A DNA stretch of 64,000 nucleotides, taken from contig NZ_CP026377.1 in NCBI RefSeq assembly GCF_002953195.1, positions 2,294,001 to 2,358,000 of the forward strand, written 5' to 3'. Below are positions 9,000 through 18,254 of this stretch, piece after piece. How positions within the stretch are numbered: the stretch's first letter is position 1; every line of letters starts with the position of its first letter. A program made the translations under genes and the position numbers. This stretch comes from Mixta gaviniae (GTDB lineage Bacteria > Pseudomonadota > Gammaproteobacteria > Enterobacterales > Enterobacteriaceae). The notes under the pieces are model-generated. The model was not told the DNA's origin. It ran no database searches and worked only from the letters and a program-made list of their open reading frames with translations.

Positions 9000-10226
9000 A
9001 TGACCGACAGGCTGGCCCGTCAGTTAACCGACCGTTTTTACCGTTACCTTGCTGTCAGCAGTCAAAGCGACGCGCACGCCACCGCCCTGCCCAGCACGCC
9101 GGGACAGCAGCGCATGGCGCAGCTGCTGGCGCAAGAGCTGCGCGCGCTGGGCCTGCAGCAGGTGGAGATAGATGCGTACGCCACGGTCACCGCCGTGAAA
9201 CCGGGCAACCGACCCGGCGCGCCGCGCGTCGGCTTTATCACCCATATCGATACCGTCGATGTCGGCCTTTCCGCCGATATCCATCCGCAGACGCTGCGCT
9301 TTGACGGCGAGGATCTCTGCCTGAATGCGCAGCAAGATATCTGGCTGCGCGTCGCCGAACACCCGGAGATCCTGCCCTATCGCGGTCAGGAGATTATCTT
9401 CAGCGACGGCACCAGCGTGCTGGGTGCCGATAACAAGGCGGCGGTCAGCGTCGTGATGACGCTGATGGAGAACCTGAGCGGCGAGCATGGCGATATTGTT
9501 GTCGCCTTTGTGCCGGACGAGGAGATTGGGCTACGCGGCGCCAAAGCGCTCGATCTGGAGCGGCGCTTTAATGTCGATTTCGCCTGGACCATCGACTGCT
9601 GCGAACTGGGCGAAGTGGTGTATGAAAACTTTAACGGCGCGGCGGCGGAGATCCGTTTTACCGGCGTGCCGGCGCACCCGATGTCCGCCAAAGGGGTGCT
9701 GGTCAACCCGCTGCTGATGGCGCACGATTTTATCGCCTGCTTCGATCGTCAGCAGACGCCGGAACATACCGCAGGGCGCGAAGGTTATATCTGGTTTAAC
9801 GAGATCGTCGCCAGCGCCAACGAAGCACGGCTGAAAGCGTCGATTCGCGATTTCGACCTGACACGCTTTGAACAGCGCAAGCAGGAGATTACCGATGCGG
9901 CGCGCCAGATCGCTGCCCGCTACCCCAGCGGCGCGGTTGACGCGACGGTCACGGATATCTACAGCAATATCAGCAACGCCGTCGGCAGCGACCGGCGCGC
10001 CATCGATCTGATTTTCGCCGCCCTCGACGCGCTGCAGATTACGCCGAAGGTGGTGGCGATGCGCGGCGGCACCGACGGCGCGGCGCTGTCGGCGAAGGGG
10101 CTGCTGACGCCTAACTTTTTCACCGGCGCGCATAACTTCCATTCGCGCTTTGAGTTTCTGCCGATCCCGTCGTTTGTTAAATCCTACCAGGTGGCGGAAA
10201 AACTCTGCCTGCTGGCGGCGCGCTGA
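9000..10226 (+). CDS. pepT: Peptidase T (tripeptide aminopeptidase)
   Basis: Cytoplasmic dizinc aminopeptidase of the M20 family that removes N-terminal residues from tripeptides. The 408-residue length is as in E. coli PepT. The metal ligands and catalytic residues are all visible in order: THIDTVD, GADNKAA, DEEIG, IDCCELGE, and the C-terminal GAHNFHSRFEFLP with the last His ligand. The start is ATG after AAGGA. The gene is divergent from a DppA-like binding protein, consistent with coupled uptake and breakdown of peptides. In E. coli and Salmonella pepT is induced anaerobically by FNR, but I see no clear FNR site here. Confidence 0.95.
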   Translation: MTDRLARQLTDRFYRYLAVSSQSDAHATALPSTPGQQRMAQLLAQELRALGLQQVEIDAYATVTAVKPGNRPGAPRVGFITHIDTVDVGLSADIHPQTLRFDGEDLCLNAQQDIWLRVAEHPEILPYRGQEIIFSDGTSVLGADNKAAVSVVMTLMENLSGEHGDIVVAFVPDEEIGLRGAKALDLERRFNVDFAWTIDCCELGEVVYENFNGAAAEIRFTGVPAHPMSAKGVLVNPLLMAHDFIACFDRQQTPEHTAGREGYIWFNEIVASANEARLKASIRDFDLTRFEQRKQEITDAARQIAARYPSGAVDATVTDIYSNISNAVGSDRRAIDLIFAALDALQITPKVVAMRGGTDGAALSAKGLLTPNFFTGAHNFHSRFEFLPIPSFVKSYQVAEKLCLLAAR

Positions 10227-10230
10227 GGCG

Positions 10231-11013
10231 CTACGGCGCGGCGACGCTGACATCAATGCCGGGAAAATATTTCTCCGCCAGCTGTTTCACCGTGCCATCC
10301 TGCTGCACCTTGCGGATGGCCGCGTCCAGCGCCGCCTTGCGCTCCGCATCCGCCTTGCGCAGGCCGAAACCGATGCCGGAGCCGAGGATGGCGTCATCCT
10401 CTACCGCCTTGCCGATAAAGGCGAAACCTTTGCCCTGCGGCCTGGCGAGAAAGCCCGACCGCCCCGCCGCCGACATCACCAGCGTGCCATCCAGCCGCCC
10501 TGCCACCATATCGTTATAGACCTGGTTCTGATCCTGGTAAGCGGTGACGGTGACGCCGTGCGGCTCCCAGTGCTGCTTCGCGTAGGTTTCCTGAATCGAC
10601 CCCTGCAGCACGCCGATGGTCTTGCCCTTTAGCCCGGCGGCGTCCGGCTGCAGGCCGGCGTCGCGTCGGCCCACCAGCATACTGGGAATACGGTAGATCG
10701 GCTGGGTAAATGCGATGCTTTTCATGCGTGCGGCGGTGATGTTCATTGCCGAGTTGATCGCATCAAATTTTTTCGCCATCAGGCCGGGGATCAGCGTGTC
10801 GAAGCTGCTTTCCACCCAGCTGCAGCGGAAATGGCCCGCCGCGCAGATGGCTTTGCCGAGATCGATATCGAACCCTTCCAGTTCGCCCTGCGCGTTGCGG
10901 CTTTCAAATGGCGGATATTGCGATTCCACGCCGTAGCGCAGCGTCTCCTGCGCTATGGCCTGCTGTGCGGCAAAGAAGCCCAGCGCCAGGCAAAGCAGGG
11001 AGATGTTTTTCAT
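10231..11013 (-). CDS. Amino-acid ABC transporter substrate-binding protein (ArgT/HisJ type)
   Basis: Periplasmic binding protein, 260 residues, with a signal peptide (MKNISLLCLALGFFAAQQAIA). It belongs to the HisJ/ArgT polar amino-acid family: QYPPFESRNAQGELEGFDIDL is the ligand-cleft opening, and the paired Cys in CAAGHFRC match the HisJ/ArgT disulfide. The motif FDAINSAMNITAARMKSIAFT is likewise family-typical. The gene lies 18 bp downstream of an aminotransferase gene and is probably co-transcribed with it. No permease or ATPase is nearby. Ligand specificity (basic amino acids, or the substrate of the aminotransferase) cannot be settled from sequence. Confidence 0.88.
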   Translation of the reverse strand: MKNISLLCLALGFFAAQQAIAQETLRYGVESQYPPFESRNAQGELEGFDIDLGKAICAAGHFRCSWVESSFDTLIPGLMAKKFDAINSAMNITAARMKSIAFTQPIYRIPSMLVGRRDAGLQPDAAGLKGKTIGVLQGSIQETYAKQHWEPHGVTVTAYQDQNQVYNDMVAGRLDGTLVMSAAGRSGFLARPQGKGFAFIGKAVEDDAILGSGIGFGLRKADAERKAALDAAIRKVQQDGTVKQLAEKYFPGIDVSVAAP

Positions 11014-11031
11014 AGCGTTTCCTCAGAGTAG

Positions 11032-12201
11032 TCAGCGCGGCTTCAGCAGGCAGAGCGCATGCGCGCCCGCCTGCAGCGTCGCGTCGTCTTTGGCGAACGA
11101 GAGACGGATCAGCCGGTTATCGGTGTGGTCGGTATAAAAAGCGGAGAGCGGTAAGGTGGCCACGCCATGTTCGATAATCAGCCGCTTCACCATCTCGCTG
11201 TCGCTCTCATCGCTGAAATGGCCGTAGCTGGCGAGCATAAAAAAGGATCCCGTTGCCGGTAGCAGTTGAAACGGCGACTCCTGCAGCAGGGAGATCAGCA
11301 GATCGCGCTTGCGCTGCCAGAAGGCGGCAAGCGACTGGTAGTGCGCCGGATCCTGCAGCCAGGCCGCCAGCGCCACCTGCATCGGGGTATCGGCGGCATA
11401 CATCAGAAACTGATGCACCTTAACCACCTCGCTCATCAGCTCCGCCGGCGCGAGACAGTAACCGACGCGCCAGCCGGTAACGTGAAAGGTTTTGCCGAAC
11501 GAGGAGACAATCACGCTGCGCTGCGCCAGCTCCGGATGGGTGGCCATGCCGTGATGCCGACGCCCGTCAAACAGCATATGTTCATACACCTCGTCCGACA
11601 GGATAATGATGTCGCTATGGCGGGTCAGCGCGGCGAGCTGCGCCAGGTCCTCCGCGCTCAGCGTCTGCGAGGTGGGATTATGCGGCGTGTTGATAATGAT
11701 CATGCGGGTGCGCGGCGTGATGGCGGCGCGCACCGCGCTCCAGTCGATGGCGAAACGCGGCGGCGCCAGTTTAAGCGCCACCGGCGTCGCCCCCTGCAGC
11801 CGCACCACCGGCGCATAGCTGTCAAAAGCGGGTTCGAAAAAGATCACTTCATCGCCGGGATGCACCAGCGCGGCGATGGCGGCGTACAGCCCTTCACTGG
11901 CGCTGGCGGTAATCAGCACCTCGCTGGTAACGTCGTAACGCTGGCCATAGAGGCGTAGCACCTTTTCCGCCAGCGCCTCTTTCAGCGGCAGGTAGCCGGT
12001 CATCGGCGCATACTGATTGTGGCCATCACGCATCGCCTGGTTGACGCGCGCCACCAGCCTGTCATCGCAGGGAAAGTTCGGCGCGCCCTGTGAGAGATTA
12101 ATCGCCCCGTGCTGCGCCGCCAGCTGCCCGATCACGCTGAATATGGTGGTGCCTACGTCCGGCAGTTTTGAACGCCGGGCCACCGTCGAAGCCAGAGTCA
12201 T
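11032..12201 (-). CDS. PLP-dependent aminotransferase, YbdL (methionine aminotransferase) type
   Basis: Fold-type I pyridoxal-phosphate aminotransferase of 389 residues, close in layout to E. coli YbdL, which transaminates methionine, histidine and aromatic amino acids. Landmarks: GAINLSQGAPNFPCD near the N-terminus, NQYAPMTGYLPLKEALAEK, the NTPHNPTSQ motif for cofactor contact, LSDEVYEH with the pyridine-binding Asp, and SSFGKTFHVTGWRVGY with the PLP lysine. The longer reading frame upstream is not needed: the ATG at 12201 follows AGGGAA and aligns with the family start. It forms an apparent operon with the ArgT-like gene and is divergent from a LysR regulator. Confidence 0.88.
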   Translation of the reverse strand: MTLASTVARRSKLPDVGTTIFSVIGQLAAQHGAINLSQGAPNFPCDDRLVARVNQAMRDGHNQYAPMTGYLPLKEALAEKVLRLYGQRYDVTSEVLITASASEGLYAAIAALVHPGDEVIFFEPAFDSYAPVVRLQGATPVALKLAPPRFAIDWSAVRAAITPRTRMIIINTPHNPTSQTLSAEDLAQLAALTRHSDIIILSDEVYEHMLFDGRRHHGMATHPELAQRSVIVSSFGKTFHVTGWRVGYCLAPAELMSEVVKVHQFLMYAADTPMQVALAAWLQDPAHYQSLAAFWQRKRDLLISLLQESPFQLLPATGSFFMLASYGHFSDESDSEMVKRLIIEHGVATLPLSAFYTDHTDNRLIRLSFAKDDATLQAGAHALCLLKPR

Positions 12202-12325
12202 AGTTTTCCCTAATGAATAAATATACAAAATAAATCTATATCCATTCAAACCGGGCGCGCTTGTGGCGGCAAGCGAATTGTGATCATAATAGCCATGCAT
12301 AAAATTCATAGCCTGGGGAAATCCT

Positions 12326-13180
12326 ATGTCCCGCCAGTCGCTGCCGCTGAACGCTATCCGCGCTTTTCTGGTGGCCGCGCGCCACCTTAACCTCACCCGC
12401 GCCGCCGACGAGCTTTGCCTGACGCAGGGCGCGGTCAGCCGCAAAATCGGCGCGCTGGAAAGCTGGCTCGGCTTTGCGCTGTTCGACAGACATGCGCGCG
12501 GGCTACGGCTGACGCCGCGCGGCGCGGCGCTGCTGCCGCAGCTGAAGCAGGGTTACGATCTGATGCTGAACGCCGCCGAACAGGCGCACGATGCCGGCGG
12601 CGCGCTGCGCCTGCGCGCCCCAACCTGCGCCATGCGCTGGCTGCTGCCGAAGCTGGTGCAGCTGGAACAACAGCATCCCGATCTGCACGTCACGCTGACC
12701 ACCACCCTGTGCCACAGCCAGCAGCTGGGTAATTTCGATGCGGCGATTCTGTATGGGCCACCGATGACGGGCGCGCATCTGCTGTTTGCCGAGCGCATTA
12801 CACCGGTGATCGCACAAAGCCTGCTGCCCGGCGGCGGCCCGCTGCGGATAAGCGATCTTGCCGGCTTTACCTTTCTGCATCCCTCAGAAGGCGATCGCGA
12901 CTGGCGGCTGTGGCTGCAGGCGCAGGACGCCACGCTGCCGATGCGGCGCAATCAGCACTTTTCAACGATGGACCTGGCTACAGGGGCGGCAATTGAGGGG
13001 TTTGGCGTTACCGTCGCCGATGTGACGCTGGTAGAGAGCGATCTGGCCGCGCGGCGGCCGGTCGCCCCGTTTGCCGCCAGCGTCGCCACCGGCGCGGTTT
13101 ACAGTTTGATCAGCCGGACGGAAAAAGAAACGCCACCGCATCTTGCGACGCTGGTGGCGTGGTTGTGTCAGGCGGTATAA
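12326..13180 (+). CDS. LysR-family transcriptional regulator (GcvA-like)
   Basis: LysR-type regulator, 284 residues. The winged helix-turn-helix occupies residues 7-66 (LNAIRAFLVAARHLNLTRAA, then LTQGAVSRKIGALE). The effector domain has the DAAILYG turn typical of the GcvA subgroup. The ATG at 12326 is preceded by GGGGAAA. It is divergent from the aminotransferase/binding-protein pair, the usual arrangement for a LysR regulator and its target, so amino-acid-dependent control of that operon is the natural guess. The intergenic stretch 12202-12325 includes an imperfect ATGCATAAAATTCAT palindrome just before the gene that may be its site. Confidence 0.88.
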   Translation: MSRQSLPLNAIRAFLVAARHLNLTRAADELCLTQGAVSRKIGALESWLGFALFDRHARGLRLTPRGAALLPQLKQGYDLMLNAAEQAHDAGGALRLRAPTCAMRWLLPKLVQLEQQHPDLHVTLTTTLCHSQQLGNFDAAILYGPPMTGAHLLFAERITPVIAQSLLPGGGPLRISDLAGFTFLHPSEGDRDWRLWLQAQDATLPMRRNQHFSTMDLATGAAIEGFGVTVADVTLVESDLAARRPVAPFAASVATGAVYSLISRTEKETPPHLATLVAWLCQAV

Positions 13181-13184
13181 CGGA

Positions 13185-14852
13185 TCAGAAAGAGACCCAG
13201 TCGTCCGCTGCGCCGCTGCTGGCGCTGGCCGGTTTCAGACGCGTCGGGGCGCCTTTCATCACCGGCGATTTCACCGGCTCCACCGGCTGGCCGCTCTCCG
13301 TTGAGAGGCGGAATTTCGCCACTGAACGCTGCAGATCTTCGGTCTGACGCTCCAGCGCGGCGGCGGCGGCGGAAACCTCCTCCACCAGCGAGGCGTTCTG
13401 CTGCGTTACGGTGTCCATCTCGGCCACCGCCGTACCCACCTGAGCGATGCCTTTGCTCTGCTCTTCCGACGCGGCGGCGATCTGCTTCATGATCTCAGTA
13501 ACATCGCCTACTGCCTTAACGATGGCATTCATGGTGCTGCCCGCTTCGCTTACCAGCTTCGAACCGGTATCGACGCGCTGCACGGAGTCGCCAATCAGCG
13601 ATTCAATCTCTTTTGCCGCTCCGGCACTGCGCTGCGCCAGATTGCGCACTTCGCTGGCCACCACGGCGAAGCCGCGACCCTGCTCACCGGCACGCGCCGC
13701 TTCCACCGCGGCGTTAAGCGCCAGGATATTGGTCTGGAAGGCGATGCTGTTGATCACGCTGGTGATCTCAGCGATTTTTTTCGAGCTTTCCGAGATACCG
13801 GACATGGTACTGACCACATCGCTGACCAGCTTGCCGCCCTGACCGGCGGTCAGCGAGGCGTTATCCGCCAGATCGCTCGCCTGACGGGCGTTGTCGGCGT
13901 TAAGCTTCACCGTCGCCGTCAGCTGCTCCATGCTGGCCGCAGTCTGCTCCAGCGCCGCCGCCTGCTGCTCGGTGCGCGAAGAGAGGTCGTTGTTGCCCAT
14001 TGAGATTTCTGCCGCGCCGCGGTAGATATTCTCGGTGCCGCCGCGAATGGCGCTGACCGCCTCGCGCAGGCTATCCTGCATGGCGCGCAGCAGCGGTACC
14101 AGCTTGCCGACGCAGTTGCGGCCGAGATCGTCGATCGGCTGGCTCAGATCGCCATCGGCGATTTTACGGAAGTGGCCGCGCAGCATATCCAGCGGACGCA
14201 CCAGCATGTTCACCAGGTAGCGATCGGTGAACAGCAGGATCAGCAGGCCGCAAATCACCGCCACGATAATGGTGATACGCGTGATAACGGTGATGCGATC
14301 GACGGTGACGCGCGTCTGGTCAAGCATCACGCCCGCCGCCGCGGTATATTTTTCCGACAGCGCGCCGAATTCACGGCTCAGCGCCGGCGTAACGTCGTTG
14401 GCGTGGCGGCGATAATCCTCTATCGAGCCCTGCTGCGCCAGCTGCATCTGCGGGCGCACGCCCTGCTCCAGCAGCTTCGCCCAGCTCTCTTCCACCGCCG
14501 TAGAGGTGGCGGCGTCCATCGGCCCCGGCGCCGCCGCTTTAAACAGCTCCAGCTGCTTCGCCATGCCATCGAGGGCTTTCTGCACGTTAGCAAACGCTGC
14601 CGCATCCGGCGTGCCGCCGGCGGTGCGCGTTTCCATTACGCGGGAAAGGCGGGTGACAAAACGGAAATATTGATCGTTCCCTTTGCTGAGGATGGTCATC
14701 TGCGCCACCAGCTGGCGATCGACGCTGTTGCCGTCGCTAAGGGCGTTTAACGAGTGTACGCTGTACATGCCCACTGCCGACCAGAGTAAACAAAACAGGC
14801 CAAGAATAGAAAGCATAACGGCGCGTATGGTGAAGTTTTTTAAAAGCTGCAT
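13185..14852 (-). CDS. Methyl-accepting chemotaxis protein
   Basis: Transmembrane chemoreceptor, 555 residues: N-terminal membrane segment (about 8-32), periplasmic four-helix-type sensing domain, second membrane segment (about 190-212), HAMP domain, then a cytoplasmic signalling domain. The hairpin tip [19 protein letters not shown] and [18 protein letters not shown] are the invariant MCP core. The protein ends DDWVSF, resembling the NWETF/NWESF pentapeptide that tethers CheR/CheB in Tsr and Tar, so it may be a major-type receptor. The start is placed at 14852 (GAGGCAG upstream) rather than an upstream in-frame codon. A sigma-28 promoter lies about 60 bp upstream. The ligand is unknown. Confidence 0.93.
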   Translation of the reverse strand: MQLLKNFTIRAVMLSILGLFCLLWSAVGMYSVHSLNALSDGNSVDRQLVAQMTILSKGNDQYFRFVTRLSRVMETRTAGGTPDAAAFANVQKALDGMAKQLELFKAAAPGPMDAATSTAVEESWAKLLEQGVRPQMQLAQQGSIEDYRRHANDVTPALSREFGALSEKYTAAAGVMLDQTRVTVDRITVITRITIIVAVICGLLILLFTDRYLVNMLVRPLDMLRGHFRKIADGDLSQPIDDLGRNCVGKLVPLLRAMQDSLREAVSAIRGGTENIYRGAAEISMGNNDLSSRTEQQAAALEQTAASMEQLTATVKLNADNARQASDLADNASLTAGQGGKLVSDVVSTMSGISESSKKIAEITSVINSIAFQTNILALNAAVEAARAGEQGRGFAVVASEVRNLAQRSAGAAKEIESLIGDSVQRVDTGSKLVSEAGSTMNAIVKAVGDVTEIMKQIAAASEEQSKGIAQVGTAVAEMDTVTQQNASLVEEVSAAAAALERQTEDLQRSVAKFRLSTESGQPVEPVKSPVMKGAPTRLKPASASSGAADDWVSF

Positions 14853-14913
14853 AGCTGCCTCAATTCGGTCAATAACCGTCAAATGTTCCGCCACCTGGCG
14901 GGCTTATCGACTG

Positions 14914-14940
14914 TTATCGGCAGCTTTTGCAAAACTTATA
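14914..14940 (-). promoter_or_regulatory. Sigma-28 (FliA) promoter of the chemoreceptor gene
   Basis: On the minus strand the -10 element is a perfect GCCGATAA (14914-14921). Eleven bases upstream of it is TATAAGTT, close to the FliA -35 consensus TAAAGTTT. It lies about 60 bp upstream of the chosen ATG of a chemotaxis gene, where a class-3 flagellar promoter is expected. Confidence 0.8.
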
Positions 14941-15005
14941 CTGTTTTATAACATCCTTAACAGACGCCGCTCGCCGCGGCGCGACGATCCGGCCTCCGGC
15001 GTCGC

Positions 15006-16520
15006 CTACAGCCGCACCATGGCGCGCACCAATAGCCGCAGCAGGCGCAGGCGCAGGCGCATAAAGCGCGTTTCCGGGCGGATGGCCGCCTCCCCCTTTA
15101 CCCCAAAGCGCAGGGTGATGTCTTCGCCTGGCCGCCATGCGGGCCAGGGGATTTCACCCTGCAGCTGATGGGAAAACTCGGTGGCGTCATGGGCGAAGCG
15201 CAACCAGTATTCACTGACGCGACGGGCAAAAGCGCGATCGTTGTCGGTAAAGGGTCGGTTCGCCTGCTGCGGGTTCTCCGCGCTCAGCGTATCCATCACG
15301 TAAGGGATTTCATTACCGTGCCAGCTGCCGTCGGGGCAGAGATCGCGCGAGTTCTCCGACACATAGTCAAAGTAGTAGCGCCAGCCCGGCACGCCGCGGC
15401 GATGCTGCGCCTGCACCGCCAGCCAGGTCATGGTGCCGAACGCCATATCGCGCGCCACCTTTCTGCCGAGGCGGCGATCGTTATGTTCGTCATAGAGCGA
15501 CCGGATCATTTTCAGCAGCAGCGGCCGCCGGGCGCGCAGATCGGTGATGGTGGCAACGGGATCGACGCCGAAAAACTCCAGCACGCTCGCCTCGTCGCTG
15601 TTATAGCCGATCATCAGCGGATAACGGTGCTGACGCGCGGCGGCGAACACCTCCACCACCGGCTTCGGCAGCACCCGGTCGCCGGCAATGGCGACCGGCC
15701 CGTTGCCGAGATGCGGCGGCAGCGACCAGAAGCTGTCCGCAGGCAGCGCGCGCAGCTCTTCCGCCGTGGCGTTCTCCAGACCAAGGTGATGCGCCGTCGC
15801 CACGCCGCTTGCCAGCGCCTCGCTGCGTTTTTTATCGGGCAGGCTGTAGGCGCTCTGCACGATGCCTTTATGGAACAGCCCCGCCGCCAGCGGCGAAGCA
15901 AACAGCGACAGCACGCTGCGCCCGCCGGAGGATTCGCCGAAAATAGTGACGTTACGGCGGTCGCCGCCGAAGGCGGCAATATTACGCTGTACCCACTGCA
16001 GCGCGGCGATTTGATCCAGCAGAGCGAAATTATTGATCGCCTCGCCGCGCGGCGATTCCGCGTCCAGCGCCGGATGGGCGAAAAAGCCGAGGTGGCCGAG
16101 CCGATAATTGAGGGTTACCACCACCACGCCGCGTGCGGCCAGCGGCTTGCCGTTATAGGGGCTGAGCGCCCCCGCACCGATAGTGAAGCCGCCACCGTGG
16201 ATCCAGACCATCACCGGCAGCGGGCGCGACGGCTGGATCTCCGGCGACCAGACGTTCAGATAGAGACAATCTTCGCTGAGCGGCCCCGGATCGCCGCCGC
16301 CCGCCAGCAGGCAATATTCGCGATTCTGCCAGCTGGCGTTGCCCCATTGCGTTGCGTCACGCACCTCTTGCCATGGCGTTGCCGGACGCGGCGCGCGCCA
16401 GCGCAGCGGCCCCGTCGGCGGCGCCGCGTAGGGAATTCCCTTGAAAACAAAAATACCGTCATCAATCGCGCCGCGTAATGCACCCTCAGCCGTGAGAATT
16501 CTTAAAGGTTCGTTCTTCAT
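15006..16520 (-). CDS. Type-B carboxylesterase
   Basis: Alpha/beta hydrolase of the carboxylesterase/para-nitrobenzyl-esterase family, 504 residues. The nucleophile motif FGESSGG is clear, with the oxyanion-hole segment VMVWIHGGGFTIGAG and the early marker GIPYAAPPTGPLRW. The acid is probably the Glu in YNSDEAS, and the His is in GSWHGNEIPYV. There is no signal peptide, so it acts in the cytoplasm. I place the start at the ATG at 16520, which has GGA seven bases upstream; another ATG four codons earlier lacks a ribosome site. The natural ester substrate is not predictable. It has no obvious operon partner. Confidence 0.88.
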   Translation of the reverse strand: MKNEPLRILTAEGALRGAIDDGIFVFKGIPYAAPPTGPLRWRAPRPATPWQEVRDATQWGNASWQNREYCLLAGGGDPGPLSEDCLYLNVWSPEIQPSRPLPVMVWIHGGGFTIGAGALSPYNGKPLAARGVVVVTLNYRLGHLGFFAHPALDAESPRGEAINNFALLDQIAALQWVQRNIAAFGGDRRNVTIFGESSGGRSVLSLFASPLAAGLFHKGIVQSAYSLPDKKRSEALASGVATAHHLGLENATAEELRALPADSFWSLPPHLGNGPVAIAGDRVLPKPVVEVFAAARQHRYPLMIGYNSDEASVLEFFGVDPVATITDLRARRPLLLKMIRSLYDEHNDRRLGRKVARDMAFGTMTWLAVQAQHRRGVPGWRYYFDYVSENSRDLCPDGSWHGNEIPYVMDTLSAENPQQANRPFTDNDRAFARRVSEYWLRFAHDATEFSHQLQGEIPWPAWRPGEDITLRFGVKGEAAIRPETRFMRLRLRLLRLLVRAMVRL

Positions 16521-16733
16521 TATTTTTTCCATCGTAAAGCACGGGCATATTATTCGCAGGCTTATTTTTATTGTCTATGGCAGGCGCCATTTTGCAGATT
16601 ATGCCGATAAGCGCAGCCGGTCAGGCAGGCTTACCCCGGCGTGGCGACAGCAGGCGGGATGCGGGAAAGGAACAGCAAGGGTGGCGGCCAGAGACGGCGG
16701 AAAACGCGCGGGCCGGGATCGGCGCAGGGAGAA

Positions 16734-16769
16734 GAAGCACGCAGGCCTGACGGCCCGCCTGCGTGCTTC
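16734..16769 (-). terminator. Likely terminator of ydcJ
   Basis: Perfect 13-bp stem: GAAGCACGCAGGC (16734-16746) pairs with 16757-16769 around a 10-nt loop. It lies 17 bp beyond the ydcJ stop. The tail on the minus strand (TTCTCC) is only moderately U-rich, so function is likely rather than certain. Confidence 0.6.
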
Positions 16770-16786
16770 CCGCCGCGCGTATGGAT

Positions 16787-18130
16787 TTACTCGGGGTGCA
16801 GACCGCAGCGCCGCAGGCTTTCCGCCTGGCGCGCGGCATAGAGCGTCATCTCATCGGTGATCTCACCGCCCAGCGCCGCTTCAAAATCGGCGCGGCTCGA
16901 CCCGGCGGCAAACTGCTCCTGCGCCCCGTCACCGAGGTTAGACTGGAAGATGCCGGCGGCGCTGACTGGTAAGAAATCCTCATAGATTTGCGGATCGGCA
17001 ATCAGCAATCCCTGCTCAATCAACGTTTCGCGATCCGCATCCGCCGGCACGCCCTGCCGCCGCCCTTTTTCCGTCAGGCGATACTCAAACCAGGCGAGCC
17101 GCTGCTGACGCAGGTCGCGTTCGTTGTCGGGGAAGTCGCTGAAGATATGCGCCAGCCGCTGCTGGTGCTGTTGGTTGTCGCCGCCGCTGCCCGCCTGCGC
17201 CAGCAGCCGGTCGTAACGCTCGCGGCCGGCGGGCGTCAGCGCGACGCCGCGTTGTTCAATTTCGCCGAAGCGTGCAGTGTGGCGCCCTGCCGCGCCATCC
17301 TGGAAGATAACCGGCTCTTCGAGCGCTTTAAAGCTGGTTTGCCGCAGCAGCAGCGGCACCTGACGGCGCGGCGGCCCTTCGATAATCGCCTTCGGCGTAA
17401 TGCCGTACTCAGGCATTAAGGCCTGCGCCCGATCGATATCCAGCGTGCGCGGCGTCAGGTGGTTGATATGGCAGCCGGGGAAGCAGACTACGTCGGCGAT
17501 CAACCGGTGCTGCTGATGCAGCGCCTCATAGGTGGCGCGGTCGACGGTGGTTTGCCGGTGCCAGCGGAAGGTTTCCAGCGCCTCGCGCACAAATTCGTCG
17601 GCGCTCTGCTCATCGAAGCCGCCGACGCGCTGATGGCAGGCGATCAGCGCCAGACAACGCGGCGTAAAGATGCGCCGCGCCGCCAGGATCGCCGCGGCCC
17701 GCTCGCGCAGCACGCGATCCTCGATCAGCTCCAGCCGCAGCAGTGAAGTGAACAGACGAAACGGATTGCGGCGCAGCGCATCGCCTTCCCGCGGCCGGAA
17801 AGCCGTCGAGTGAACCGGCACGCCGGCGGGGGCCAGATCGTAATAACCTACCGGGTACATGCCCATAATAGCGAACAGCTGGCGCAGGGTGTTCAGCTCC
17901 TGCGCGCTGCCGACGCGGATCGCGCCGTGGCGCTCCACGCTCAGGCGCGCCAGTTCGTCCGCCGCCGACAGCCGATCGGCCAGCGCCCGATCCTGCGCCA
18001 GTACCTGCTGATTGACATCCGACACCAGCTGCAGCAGCGTGCCGTACTGCGGCACCTCCTGCTGATACATCGTGGACATCGCCTGAGAAAAACGTTCACG
18101 GAGAGCATCCGCGCTGACAAACTTTTCCAT
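16787..18130 (-). CDS. ydcJ: YdcJ/HglS family 2-oxoadipate dioxygenase/decarboxylase
   Basis: DUF1338 protein, 447 residues and closely collinear with E. coli YdcJ as I remember it (AMSTMYQQEVPQYGTLLQLV; VERHGAIRVGSAQELNTLR). In Pseudomonas putida the homologue HglS is an Fe(II) enzyme converting 2-oxoadipate to D-2-hydroxyglutarate in D-lysine breakdown. Its metal ligands correspond to the His in ERHGAIRVG, a His in CFPGCHINHLTPR and the Glu in ARFGEIEQRG, all present here. The start is ATG 18130 after AGGCGAGG. Whether the host uses it for lysine catabolism is an inference from family; no other lysine-catabolic gene is nearby. Confidence 0.92.
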   Translation of the reverse strand: MEKFVSADALRERFSQAMSTMYQQEVPQYGTLLQLVSDVNQQVLAQDRALADRLSAADELARLSVERHGAIRVGSAQELNTLRQLFAIMGMYPVGYYDLAPAGVPVHSTAFRPREGDALRRNPFRLFTSLLRLELIEDRVLRERAAAILAARRIFTPRCLALIACHQRVGGFDEQSADEFVREALETFRWHRQTTVDRATYEALHQQHRLIADVVCFPGCHINHLTPRTLDIDRAQALMPEYGITPKAIIEGPPRRQVPLLLRQTSFKALEEPVIFQDGAAGRHTARFGEIEQRGVALTPAGRERYDRLLAQAGSGGDNQQHQQRLAHIFSDFPDNERDLRQQRLAWFEYRLTEKGRRQGVPADADRETLIEQGLLIADPQIYEDFLPVSAAGIFQSNLGDGAQEQFAAGSSRADFEAALGGEITDEMTLYAARQAESLRRCGLHPE

Positions 18131-18254
18131 AGCCTCGCCTTGATTTGCGCATACCTGATGCCACTGTAGAGCAAGCAAAAACGCGGCGGGAAAATCTTGT
18201 TAAATTTGTGATCGCTCTGGTGAAAGCCGCCCGACGCCGGCTGTCACGCCCGCT

